Assembly: GCA_965198285.1 (NCBI GenBank)
Contig: OZ240251.1
Span: forward strand, 1,488,001 to 1,552,000
Source: UBA11872 sp965198285
GTDB lineage: Bacteria; Chloroflexota; UBA11872
Length of the DNA: 64,000 bases
Direction of reading: 5' to 3'
The position numbers and the translations under genes are program-made. The notes below the pieces were generated by a model. It made no database searches. It was not told the origin of the DNA and was given only the letters and a program-made list of their open reading frames with translations. Below are positions 1 through 8,118 of the stretch, piece after piece; position 1 is the stretch's first letter; each line of letters starts with the position of its first letter.

Positions 1-1
1 C

Positions 2-253
2 CGTCAGGTAGCCGCCAAGCTCGAGCTCGGCGAAGCCGACGCCGGCTTCGTCTACCGCACCGACGTCCTCGCCTCCGGCGGCCGCCTGCAAGTCATCGAA
101 ACCCCGCCCCAGATCCAGGTAACCGCCAGCTACCCCGCCGCCGTCCTCCGCGACGCTTCCAATCCCGAGTTGGCCCAGCGCTTCCTCGCCTACCTCCACT
201 CCCCCAAAGCCCAGGCCATCCTCACCCGCCGCGGCTTCGCCCCCGCCGCCTGA
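2..253 (+). CDS. modA: Molybdate ABC transporter substrate-binding protein, C-terminal part (partial)
   Basis: The window opens inside this gene; 83 codons remain before the TGA. The segment GEADAGFVYRTDV followed by a proline-rich strand and a C-terminal helix with SPKAQAILTRRGF is the usual end of periplasmic or lipid-anchored ModA proteins, which bind molybdate or tungstate outside the membrane and deliver it to ModB. The family assignment rests mainly on this C-terminal pattern and on modB and modC following on the same strand. The signal peptide and ligand-binding N-terminal lobe are outside the window. A related sulfate or thiosulfate binding protein is the main alternative. Confidence 0.85.
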   Translation, partial: RQVAAKLELGEADAGFVYRTDVLASGGRLQVIETPPQIQVTASYPAAVLRDASNPELAQRFLAYLHSPKAQAILTRRGFAPAA

Positions 254-371
254 ACCAAATGCCTGCCACCCACCCGTCCCATCCACTACCCAGCCTCCCC
301 CTGCTCACTCATCCCCCGCAGGCGGCCGCCCCGCGAAATCCGCGTCAGCGCCAGCCGAAAAAATCGCCCAA

Positions 372-424
372 AACGGTCACGCGCCAGCCCGGCCCCTCTG
401 GGGCCGGGCTGGCGCGTGACCGTT
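372..424. repeat. Perfect 25-bp inverted repeat between modA and modB (hairpin family member 1)
   Basis: The left arm spans 372-396 and the right arm 400-424, with a 3-nt TCT loop. All 25 positions pair. The centre CCCC-TCT-GGGG and the flank AAAAAATCGCCCAAAA upstream resemble those of two other hairpins at 28723-28777 and 49458-49512. It lies in a 285-bp gap (254-538) in which I see no gene. It could reduce expression of modBC relative to modA, or be an inserted palindromic element; there is no adjacent T-run on the plus strand that would make it a textbook terminator. Confidence 0.85.
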
Positions 425-538
425 CCCCCCTTAACCCCCAACCGCAAACGTCCAACGCAGCGACGAAAACCTGCGCGGCAACCACTCCGAACCCAGCCGG
501 TGCGATGATTCACGTCGCCGCTCTGAGAGGACCCTGAC

Positions 539-1363
539 CTGACGCCGCCGCCCCGCTCAGCCCCGCGCTCCCCACTTTCCTGGGACCAACTCCTCATCTG
601 GCTCCTGGCCGCCCTCGCTCTCGCTCTGGTGCTGGCGCCGGTGGCTGCCCTCATTGCCCGCGGCATCACCCAGGCCGACATCGGCGCGGCCCTCACCAGC
701 CCCTTCGTCCGCGGCGCTGTCCAACTCTCGCTCATCACCTCAGCAGTCGCCGTCGTGGCCATCATTGCCCTCGGAACTCCCACCGCCTACCTGCTGGCCC
801 GCCGACGCTTCCCCGGCCGCGCGTTGGTCGACGCCATCATCGACCTGCCCATCGTCCTGCCCCCAGTCGTCGGCGGCCTCGCCTTGCTTCTGCTTCTGGG
901 TCGCCAGGGACCCGTCGGCGGTCCCTTGTCCGGTGCCGGAATCGACGTCGCCTTTACCACGGCCGCCGTCGTCCTGGCCCAGATGTTTGTCGCCGCCCCC
1001 TTCTACATCCGCGCCGCCCGCGCCGGCTTCGAAAGCGTCGACCAGCGCCTCGAAGCCGTCTCCTCCACCCTCGGCGCCCGTCCCTGGCGCACCTTCCGCC
1101 GCATCACCGTGCCTCTGGCCCTACCCTCGCTGGCCGGCGGCGCCGTCATGGCCTGGGCCCGAGCCCTCGGCGAGTTCGGCGCCACCATCATGTTCGCCGG
1201 CAACGTCGCCGGCCGAACCCAGACCATGCCCCTCGCGATCCTCGAAGCCATGGAAGCTGACGCCAACGCGGCCATCGCCATCGCCGTCGTCCTGGCCGCC
1301 ATCGCGCTCGCCGTCCTGATCGCCTTCCGCGGACTGGCCCGCGCCGGAAGCCGTGCCCTGTGA
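539..1363 (+). CDS. modB: Molybdate ABC transporter permease
   Basis: This is an integral membrane permease of the BPD transport (PF00528) family that forms the molybdate channel. The core starts near GAVQLSLITSAVAVVAI and shows the LPIVLPPVVGGLALLLL segment and the EFGATIMFAGN coupling-loop region typical of ModB. The first standard start codon is the GTG at 629, but the same frame is open back to 527 and encodes another hydrophobic segment (LLIWLLAALALALVLAPVA). I therefore place the start at a CTG (539) with GAGAGG about 8 nt upstream; a GTG start at 629 would cut that segment. The stop overlaps modC by 4 bp, so the two are probably translationally coupled. Confidence 0.88.
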   Translation: MTPPPRSAPRSPLSWDQLLIWLLAALALALVLAPVAALIARGITQADIGAALTSPFVRGAVQLSLITSAVAVVAIIALGTPTAYLLARRRFPGRALVDAIIDLPIVLPPVVGGLALLLLLGRQGPVGGPLSGAGIDVAFTTAAVVLAQMFVAAPFYIRAARAGFESVDQRLEAVSSTLGARPWRTFRRITVPLALPSLAGGAVMAWARALGEFGATIMFAGNVAGRTQTMPLAILEAMEADANAAIAIAVVLAAIALAVLIAFRGLARAGSRAL

Positions 1364-2442
1364 TCCATATCGACATCGCGCACACCGTCGGCGACTTCCG
1401 ACTTGCCCCCACGCTCCAGGCCGGACCCGGAATCACCGTCCTCTTCGGCCAGTCCGGCGCCGGCAAGACCCTCACCCTCGAAGCCATTGCTGGGCTCCTC
1501 ACGCCCGACGCCGGCCGCATCGCTATCCACGACCGCCCGGTCTTCGACGCCGCGGCCGGCCTCAACGTCCCGCCCTACGACCGCCACCTCGGCTACGTCG
1601 TCCAGAGCTACGCACTCTTCCCCCACCTCACCGTGGCCCAGAACGTCACCTACGGAGTCTTCGATCTGCCCCGCGCCGAGCGCGATCGCCGGGTCGACGG
1701 CCTGCTCCGCACCCTCGGCATTCAGGACCTGGCCGACCGCCGCCCGTCCCAGATCTCCGGCGGCCAGGCCCAGCGCACCGCGCTGGCCCGCGCCCTGGTC
1801 CGCAGGCCCCAGGCGCTCCTGCTGGACGAACCGTTTGCCGCGCTCGACGAAGGCGTGGCCCTCACGCTCCGCCGCGAACTCCGCCGCCTCGTCCGCGACC
1901 TGGATCTGCCCGTCCTTATGGTCACCCACGACCTCACCGAAGCCAGCCACATCGGCGACCGCATAGCCGTCATTGACGCCGGCCAGGTCTTGCAGGTCGA
2001 CGACCGCTCGGATGTACTCCAGCGTCCGCGCAGCGCTCGTGTGGCTCGTTTGCTCGGAATCGCGAACGTCCTCGATGCCGAGGCCACTGCCTCCAATGGT
2101 GAAATGACGGTCCGCACCCCCATCGGCCCCCTGCAAACTGCCCAGACCGACATCACCGAAGGCTCAGTCAAGATCGCTCTGCGCGCCGATCAGATCATCC
2201 TGGTCCGCCCCGACCGCGAGCCGGACGACCGCCCCAACACGCTGGACGCCGAAATCGTCGACGAAGCCGACTTCGGCCATTCCCGCACCCTCTACGCGCG
2301 CGTTCCCGACGCAACCATCCACTCCGCCCCCACCATCGAAATCCAAATCGCCCCCCACCCCTACCAGGTCATGGGCGTCGCCACCCGCCGCCGCTGGCGC
2401 GTCCACATCCCGCCCGATGCTGTCCATGTCATGCCGACCTGA
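1360..2442 (+). CDS. modC: Molybdate ABC transporter ATP-binding protein
   Basis: This is the cytoplasmic ATPase that powers molybdate import with ModB. Walker A GQSGAGKT is at residues 30-37, the Q-loop glutamine at 82, the signature ISGGQ at 132-136, Walker B LLLDEP near 153-158 and the switch histidine at 190. After about residue 250 a C-terminal extension fits a TOBE/Mop-type regulatory domain, which in this family binds oxyanion and limits transport. The length of 360 aa is normal for ModC. The GTG start overlaps the modB stop. Confidence 0.92.
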   Translation: MIHIDIAHTVGDFRLAPTLQAGPGITVLFGQSGAGKTLTLEAIAGLLTPDAGRIAIHDRPVFDAAAGLNVPPYDRHLGYVVQSYALFPHLTVAQNVTYGVFDLPRAERDRRVDGLLRTLGIQDLADRRPSQISGGQAQRTALARALVRRPQALLLDEPFAALDEGVALTLRRELRRLVRDLDLPVLMVTHDLTEASHIGDRIAVIDAGQVLQVDDRSDVLQRPRSARVARLLGIANVLDAEATASNGEMTVRTPIGPLQTAQTDITEGSVKIALRADQIILVRPDREPDDRPNTLDAEIVDEADFGHSRTLYARVPDATIHSAPTIEIQIAPHPYQVMGVATRRRWRVHIPPDAVHVMPT

Positions 2443-2475
2443 CATGCTTGAGCCAGAAGTCCCCCGGTCGGCCCC

Positions 2476-3297
2476 ATGAATTGCACCACCGAACTCGCCT
2501 TCGCCGTGGAAACCGTCCGCCGAGCCGCTGAGCCCGCCCTGGCTAACTTCCAGCGTCCCGATCTGCCCGTCTTCCCCAAACCCGACGGCTCCATCGTCAC
2601 CCAGGCCGACTATGACGTGAACGACCTGATCGTTGAAGCCATCGAGTCCGCCTACCCCGACGACGCCATCCTCTCCGAGGAGGGCCCCGACGACCCGGAC
2701 CGTCTCGGCAAGTCGCGCTGCTGGATTGTCGACCCCATCGACGGCACCTCTCACTTCGAACGCGGCGACCGCGACTGGTCGATCATGCTCGCGCTTGCCG
2801 TCGACGGGCGGCCCGTCGTCGGCGCCGTCAATCGGCCTGCCATGCCCGATCTCCGCTCCGGCGCCGTCGGCACCACGCCAATCCTGGAGTTGGACGACGG
2901 GACAATCGAGCTTCGGCCGCGGCCGCTCGACGACTCGCCCCTCCGCGTTCAGCACAGCTATAGCGCCGCGGCCATCACCGATGCAGCCGCTTCTGACAAC
3001 GTCACGTTCACCGTCTCCTACCACGGCCTGATGAGCATGACCGTCATGCTCTCCGAGGGCATGCACGCCTTCGTCGCGGCCCGCACCTCCGGCGCCGAAT
3101 GGGACCTCGCTCCCCACGCTGCGATATTGGAATCCGTCGGCGGGCTGGTCACTGATTTCAGGGGCTGCCCGCAGACCTTCAACACGCCCGACCCCCGCAT
3201 TCGCGGCGGCATTGTCGCCGCAGTCTCGCCCCAGGCCCACGACCGCGCCCTCGCCCTCGTCCGCGCTGCCGACCTAAAGCCCATCCGCGATGACTAG
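2476..3297 (+). CDS. Inositol monophosphatase family protein
   Basis: This is a Mg2+-dependent sugar-phosphate phosphatase of 273 aa. The metal-binding motifs are in the usual order: acidic pair E68-E69 in ILSEEGPDD, the DPIDGT motif at 86-91, and W209-D210 in GAEWDLAPHAA. Substrates in this family include inositol-1-phosphate, histidinol phosphate and PAP; nothing in the sequence decides between them. It begins 33 bp after modC on the same strand but has no obvious link to molybdate uptake. A histidinol-phosphatase role is a reasonable alternative. Confidence 0.88.
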   Translation: MNCTTELAFAVETVRRAAEPALANFQRPDLPVFPKPDGSIVTQADYDVNDLIVEAIESAYPDDAILSEEGPDDPDRLGKSRCWIVDPIDGTSHFERGDRDWSIMLALAVDGRPVVGAVNRPAMPDLRSGAVGTTPILELDDGTIELRPRPLDDSPLRVQHSYSAAAITDAAASDNVTFTVSYHGLMSMTVMLSEGMHAFVAARTSGAEWDLAPHAAILESVGGLVTDFRGCPQTFNTPDPRIRGGIVAAVSPQAHDRALALVRAADLKPIRDD

Positions 3298-3360
3298 CAT
3301 CCAGGCCCTCCTGCCGCTCCGCCGCTACACTCCCCCCATCCCACGCCCCGGAGCCGCGTC

Positions 3361-4830
3361 ATGCGCATAGCCACCGGCAACATCGGGCACGAGTCCAGCA
3401 CCTTCACGCCCATCGAGACCCCCTATGAGGCCTTTTCGGAAGCCTCCCGAGGCTTCTTCCGCGGTCCCGAAGTCATTGAGGCCATGCGTGATACCAACAC
3501 CGGTTGTGGCGGCTTCATCGACGCCGCGGCAACTCACGGCTACGAGTTGGTCCCGCTCCTCTGGACCTTCGCCGAACCCTCCGGCCCGGTCCACGCCGAA
3601 GCCTGGACCCGCCTGAAGGCCGAGTTTCTCGAGCGCCTTGAAGCCGCCATGCCGGTCGACGGCGCCCTGCTGGACTTGCACGGCGCAATGGTCATCCAGG
3701 GCATCGACGACGGCGAAGGCGATCTCCTCCGCGGCGTGCGCTCGATCCTCGGACCCGATCGCCCGGTCATCGTCACCCTCGACCTGCACGCCAACATCAG
3801 CGACACGATGGCCGAACAGTCCGACATCATCATCCCCTGCGACACCTACCCCCACGTCGATTTCCGCGAACGCGGCCGCGAAGCCGCCGACCTGATCGTC
3901 CGCACCCTGCGCGGAGAGATTCGCCCCACCATGGCGGTCGAACTCCTGCCCCTGCTTTGGGCCGGCGGCAACGTCACCGGCTTCGAGCCCTTCGACGGCA
4001 TCGTCGCCCGCGCCCACCAGCTCGAAGCCCAGCCCGGCATCCTCACCGCCTCGGTAAACCCCGGCTTCGCCTGGGCCGACATTCCCGAAGCCGGAACCTC
4101 CGTCGTCGTCGTAGCAGACGGCGACCGAGCCCGAGCCCAGCGCGAGGCCAGGGCCTATGCCGATTGGGTCTTCGACCAGCGCCAGCAGTTCCTCGTCGAC
4201 CTGGTCAACTTCGACGACGCGCTGGCCGAGACCCGCTCAGCCGGACCCGGCCCGATCGTGATCGCCGATGGTCAGGACAACCCCGGCGGCGGCGCCCCGG
4301 GCGACTCCACCGGCCTGCTTCGAGCGTTCATCCAGCACGATTTTCAGGACGCGCTGATCCTCACCATCTGCGATCCGGAGACTGTGCAACTTGCCCAGGC
4401 GGCCGGACACGAAGCCGAGATCGAAGTCGACATCGGCGGCAAGTCGCATCCCGATCAGGGCCCACCAGTGCGCGCCCGCGCAACCGTGGAACGACTGCTA
4501 AACCTCGAGTTCGTAATCCGCGGTCCGATGATGACGGGCATCACCCAGAAGTTTGGGCCTACCGCCCTGCTTCGCATCGGGGGCGTCCGCGTCGCCGTCA
4601 CCACCAACCGCCTGCAAATCTTCAGCCTCGAGTGCCCCCGTGCGCTCGGCATCGAGCCCACCGCCCTCCGCTGGATCGGCGTCAAATCCTCAAACCACTT
4701 CCGCGCCGCCTACGGACCCATCGCCACCCAGGTCCACCGCGTCGCCTTCCCCGCCGTCCAATCCCACGACCCCCGCGACCTCACCTACCACCGCCTCCGC
4801 CGCCCCATCTTCCCGCTGGATGAGATATAG
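3361..4830 (+). CDS. M81 family metallopeptidase (MlrC-like)
   Basis: At 489 aa it has the two-part architecture of the M81/MlrC family. The N-terminal DUF1485-type half begins MRIATGNIGHESSTF and carries LDLHANIS (residues 140-147) and DTYPHVD (161-167), with aspartate and histidines that are candidate zinc ligands. The C-terminal MlrC domain starts around residue 300 with DNPGGGAPGDST. MlrC is known from linearised microcystin degradation, but most homologues in free-living bacteria have unknown substrates. The ATG is preceded by GGAG at 8 nt. No signal peptide is visible, so it is probably cytoplasmic. Confidence 0.9.
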   Translation: MRIATGNIGHESSTFTPIETPYEAFSEASRGFFRGPEVIEAMRDTNTGCGGFIDAAATHGYELVPLLWTFAEPSGPVHAEAWTRLKAEFLERLEAAMPVDGALLDLHGAMVIQGIDDGEGDLLRGVRSILGPDRPVIVTLDLHANISDTMAEQSDIIIPCDTYPHVDFRERGREAADLIVRTLRGEIRPTMAVELLPLLWAGGNVTGFEPFDGIVARAHQLEAQPGILTASVNPGFAWADIPEAGTSVVVVADGDRARAQREARAYADWVFDQRQQFLVDLVNFDDALAETRSAGPGPIVIADGQDNPGGGAPGDSTGLLRAFIQHDFQDALILTICDPETVQLAQAAGHEAEIEVDIGGKSHPDQGPPVRARATVERLLNLEFVIRGPMMTGITQKFGPTALLRIGGVRVAVTTNRLQIFSLECPRALGIEPTALRWIGVKSSNHFRAAYGPIATQVHRVAFPAVQSHDPRDLTYHRLRRPIFPLDEI

Positions 4831-4840
4831 CTTGCTGACC

Positions 4841-4871
4841 AAGTCGCCTCTCAGACCTCGAGGCGCGACTT
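4841..4871. terminator. Possible bidirectional terminator hairpin
   Basis: AAGTCGCCTC (4841-4850) can pair with GAGGCGCGACTT (4860-4871), leaving a 2-nt bulge. It sits between two convergent genes, the M81 peptidase and the small membrane protein. There is no strong T-run, so the terminator role is inferred from position. Confidence 0.35.
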
Positions 4872-4933
4872 CGGGATCGTTCAGGGATCGGTGCGACGTG
4901 TTTGCGGATGGCCTGTCACTGATTCCGCGGAAA

Positions 4934-5359
4934 TCAGTCGTTGATTCCCCACCTGTCCTCGTCGCGCCACTTGGGACGCGACCGTATGGGCCGTTTAGCC
5001 GTCGGTTCAGGCTCGGTACGTGAAGAGCGCTGCCTGGTCGCCAGCACCCTTGGTTTGCGCATGTCTCTTTCTCTCGCCCTAGCGGCTGCCCTGCCTTGGC
5101 TGATCCGAAGTTTCGTCTGGGATTGCCTCGGCCCGCGCCGTCCGCCTCCCTCATCGACAAAAATCTTCATCAGATCGAATGGCTTCTTCCCGAAGAATCT
5201 GGAGAAGACTAGGTAGACAAATACATAGGCTATCCATAGAACTAAGAAAAACCCAACTAATGCTAGCGTGAGTCGTACTGATCGAAATATAAGTAAAATA
5301 ATGAGTGCCGCCAGAACGAATGTGATCCCAAATGCGAGGAACTCCCTCCAATTGAACAA
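4934..5359 (-). CDS. Small membrane protein with two hydrophobic segments and a basic tail
   Basis: I do not recognise a family. The 141-aa product has two long hydrophobic stretches, roughly residues 8-27 (LAFGITFVLAALIILLIF) and 32-56, followed by a soluble tail of about 80 residues very rich in Arg and Lys that would face the cytoplasm. The TTG start at 5359 has GGAGAG directly upstream. The DNA between about 5160 and 5360 is clearly lower in GC than the flanks. It lies downstream of the ankyrin gene on the same strand with a 157-bp gap, so co-transcription is possible. Confidence 0.55.
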   Translation of the reverse strand: MFNWREFLAFGITFVLAALIILLIFRSVRLTLALVGFFLVLWIAYVFVYLVFSRFFGKKPFDLMKIFVDEGGGRRGPRQSQTKLRISQGRAAARARERDMRKPRVLATRQRSSRTEPEPTAKRPIRSRPKWRDEDRWGIND

Positions 5360-5516
5360 GATTCTCTCCGTTCTTCCCGAGCAGTCCGCGTGGCGAAGCA
5401 GCTACTCCAGCGACCGCCCAGTTCCCAGAATGCTCGAGGGTGGAAGCAAGTCGACGATTCTAGGTCCAACGCTGCGAGCGGAAGTCCGGTCTGCCACAAC
5501 GCGGCTGACTGTGGGA

Positions 5517-7154
5517 TCAGGATCGCGCGTCGCGCGCCCGCAGTCTGTCCTCAGTCTCCGCATTCCCCCGCCGCCGCGCCCACTCCATCGGCGTAGCCCA
5601 ACGCTCCCCGGCCAGACTCGGATCCGCACCTCGCGCCAGTAGCAACTCCACCATGTCATTCAGACCACTCCGAGCCGCCCACCCCAGTGGCGTCGAGCGG
5701 TATTCCTCGTCAAGCGCGTTGATGTCGGCGCCAAACTCCAGGAACAGGTCCAGCAACTCGTGTCGGTTCGGGTCCGGCCCGCCGCGTCCTCCCCGGCTGC
5801 AGATGTCATGCAGCGGCGTCACTCGCTGCCAATTCGGCAGATTCGAGTCCATCCCGTGCTCCAGCAGCACGCGCGTCATGTCCGGCGTTTTCCACAGGTA
5901 GGTACGGCACCCCGTCACCACCTCGGGAACCCGCACCCCGAGCTCCAGCAGCGGCTGCAACATTTCGCGCCGCTCGAACATCACCACCATCGTGAAGATG
6001 CCGCCACAAGCATCCGTACTCACTAGCTGCGGATCTGTCTCAGCCAGCGCCAATACGACTTCGTCATTCCCGTCCAGCAAATGGCTGCTCGCATCCACGC
6101 ACCCGCCGTGTTCTTCAAACATTCGTCGCAACTCGGGTTCCTTCGCCATCCACGCCGCCGTGCCCGAGGACTCGATGCCGGCGTTGGGATCTGCGCCCGC
6201 CTCTAGCAGCATCCGGGCCATTTCGCTATCCCCGCGCTGTGCCGCGTGCCAAAGCGCCTTCCCCTGCGGAGCGTCACGCCCCTCGCGCTGGTTCGGATCG
6301 TCCCCACGTGCAAGAAGCGTGCGGATTACGCGGACATGGCCCCGGCGTGCTGCTTCCCCCATCGGCCGCCCGGCCTCATCGCCGAGCGCGTGTATGGCCC
6401 TTGGGTCGGAATCCAGGATTCGCCCCACCGCATCGGCGTCGCCCATCGCTGCCGCCACGTCAATCGTCAACGCGGCCCCGCCGGCTATCAGCTCGCGAAC
6501 CATGTTGAAGTCATTGCGCTTCAGTGCCAGATCGATCGGCCGCTGACCTGCTGGCCGATACCAGGCATCGGGCCGATTGCCCCCGCCGCCGGCCTGAACC
6601 GCATCGGGTGCCGCACCCATTTTCAAGAGCAGGCGAACGCACTTAGTCTGTCCTGCCTCGACCGCCCGATGCAGCGGAGTGAATCCCTCGTCGTCGCCGC
6701 GCTCGAGAAGCGAGCGGTCTTCGCTGACGAGTGCTCGCAACCGCTGCTCGTCGCCCGCCGATGCGGCGTTATGTACCTCAAGTGGCTCGCTTCCAAGCCC
6801 CATCGACACTCGCGCGGACTCGATGATGCCGGCCACGCGGTTGTGCTCTCGGTCTCGCGCCACGGTCGCCAACGGCTCGTGCCCGTAGCGTCGGTATGTC
6901 GGGTCAGCTCCCAATTCCAACAGGGTCCGTACGACCTCGGCATGACCCTCGCGCACCGCAAAGTGCAGCGGCTGCGTATACCAGTACTCCGCGCGAACCA
7001 GGTTCGGATCGCGCGCCGCCAGCGCTCGGACGCGGGCAGCGTCACCCTCGAGCGCGGCGCACAGCATCGACCAGATGTCAGCGGGCGCACAGCCCCACGT
7101 TCCCGGGTTGTTCTTCCAGATAGGGTCGGTCGGCCCCGGCGCAATCAGCTGCAC
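5517..7154 (-). CDS. Ankyrin repeat protein
   Basis: The 545-aa product consists almost entirely of ankyrin repeats of about 33 residues, recognisable by blocks such as TPLHRAVEAGQTKCVRLLL, PLHFAVREGHAEVVRTLLE, and several LLARGADP-type loops from residue 27 to the C-terminus. Ankyrin arrays bind other proteins; no enzymatic domain, signal peptide or membrane segment is visible. The GTG start has GGAG 6 nt upstream. Such proteins are common in host-associated and large environmental genomes, but the partner here is unknown. Confidence 0.85.
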   Translation of the reverse strand: MQLIAPGPTDPIWKNNPGTWGCAPADIWSMLCAALEGDAARVRALAARDPNLVRAEYWYTQPLHFAVREGHAEVVRTLLELGADPTYRRYGHEPLATVARDREHNRVAGIIESARVSMGLGSEPLEVHNAASAGDEQRLRALVSEDRSLLERGDDEGFTPLHRAVEAGQTKCVRLLLKMGAAPDAVQAGGGGNRPDAWYRPAGQRPIDLALKRNDFNMVRELIAGGAALTIDVAAAMGDADAVGRILDSDPRAIHALGDEAGRPMGEAARRGHVRVIRTLLARGDDPNQREGRDAPQGKALWHAAQRGDSEMARMLLEAGADPNAGIESSGTAAWMAKEPELRRMFEEHGGCVDASSHLLDGNDEVVLALAETDPQLVSTDACGGIFTMVVMFERREMLQPLLELGVRVPEVVTGCRTYLWKTPDMTRVLLEHGMDSNLPNWQRVTPLHDICSRGGRGGPDPNRHELLDLFLEFGADINALDEEYRSTPLGWAARSGLNDMVELLLARGADPSLAGERWATPMEWARRRGNAETEDRLRARDARS

Positions 7155-7227
7155 GGAGTTCTCCGCGACAGGCTCATGCCGTCATTCGAGACAACGGGTG
7201 CAGCCTTTGGGCAGCCAATGCCACGGC

Positions 7228-7995
7228 CTAGAACGGCAGAAATGCCCGCCCCCCGCCGTCCACCGTAATCGCGCTCCCGGTCACATAGCGGCACTCGTAG
7301 CTGGCCAGGTACACGGCCGCCGCCGCCACGTCCTCAGGCGTCCCGTAGGCGCCTTGCGGGATTACTCGTTCCCGCTTCGCCCGCACTTCGGGGTCGCGCG
7401 CCCGCAATTCCGAGCGTTCCACCCGAATCGGACCGGGCGCGATGAGGTTCACCGCAATGCCGTACGGCGCAAGATCCACCGCCATCGCCCGTGTCAGCAG
7501 CCACAGCCCGCCCTTGCTCGCCGCATACGGCGAGGCGTTGGCCTCCGAGGCAAATGAATCCACGGACCCAGTGTTCACGATTCGCCCTTCGATGCCCGCG
7601 TCCACCATGTGGCGGGCCACCGCCTGTGCCACCACGAACGCGCCAGTCAGGTTCGTATCGATGTAGCTATGCCAGTCCTCCAGCTTGACTTCCAGGAAAG
7701 GACCGACTTGCCCGGTGCGAGCCGCGTTGTTCATCAGGATGTCCAGCGACCCAACCCGCTCCAGCGCTTCCTCCACGATGGCGTTGGCGCCGGCCGGCGT
7801 GCCGACGTCGCCTGCAAAGAAGGTGACAGCGCCACCGTCGGCTCGGATTCCTTTCGCTGTGGCTTCCAGCAGACCGACATTGCGCTGCGTCAAAACGACG
7901 TGCGCCCCTTCGGCGGCGAACCGACGCGCAATCCCTGCGCCAATGCCGCGTCCACCGCCCGTGATCAGCGCGCGTTTGCCCTCAAGTCGTCCCAT
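7228..7995 (-). CDS. SDR family oxidoreductase
   Basis: A classical short-chain dehydrogenase of 255 aa. The cofactor loop TGGGRGIG is near the N-terminus, NNA follows in LDILMNNAA, and the catalytic Ser, Tyr and Lys lie in NTGSVDSFASEAN and SPYAASKGG. The C-terminal VTGSAITVDGG strand is typical. The ATG at 7995 has GGAGAG 6 nt upstream; a GTG at 8022 would add nine residues. Family members reduce or oxidise sugars, acyl carriers or alcohols; the substrate cannot be read from the sequence. It runs in the same direction as the ankyrin gene, 73 bp upstream of it. Confidence 0.9.
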   Translation of the reverse strand: MGRLEGKRALITGGGRGIGAGIARRFAAEGAHVVLTQRNVGLLEATAKGIRADGGAVTFFAGDVGTPAGANAIVEEALERVGSLDILMNNAARTGQVGPFLEVKLEDWHSYIDTNLTGAFVVAQAVARHMVDAGIEGRIVNTGSVDSFASEANASPYAASKGGLWLLTRAMAVDLAPYGIAVNLIAPGPIRVERSELRARDPEVRAKRERVIPQGAYGTPEDVAAAAVYLASYECRYVTGSAITVDGGGRAFLPF

Positions 7996-8118
7996 CAGCC
8001 GCTCTCCGCCAAGCCCGGACACCCGCGAGTGTGCGCTGCGTCGCGCGCTCGTTCAATTCAGCCCGCTCGGCAACTCGTCTCACGGTTCAGGGGCGTCCCA
8101 TACCGTAAGGTTGACCCT

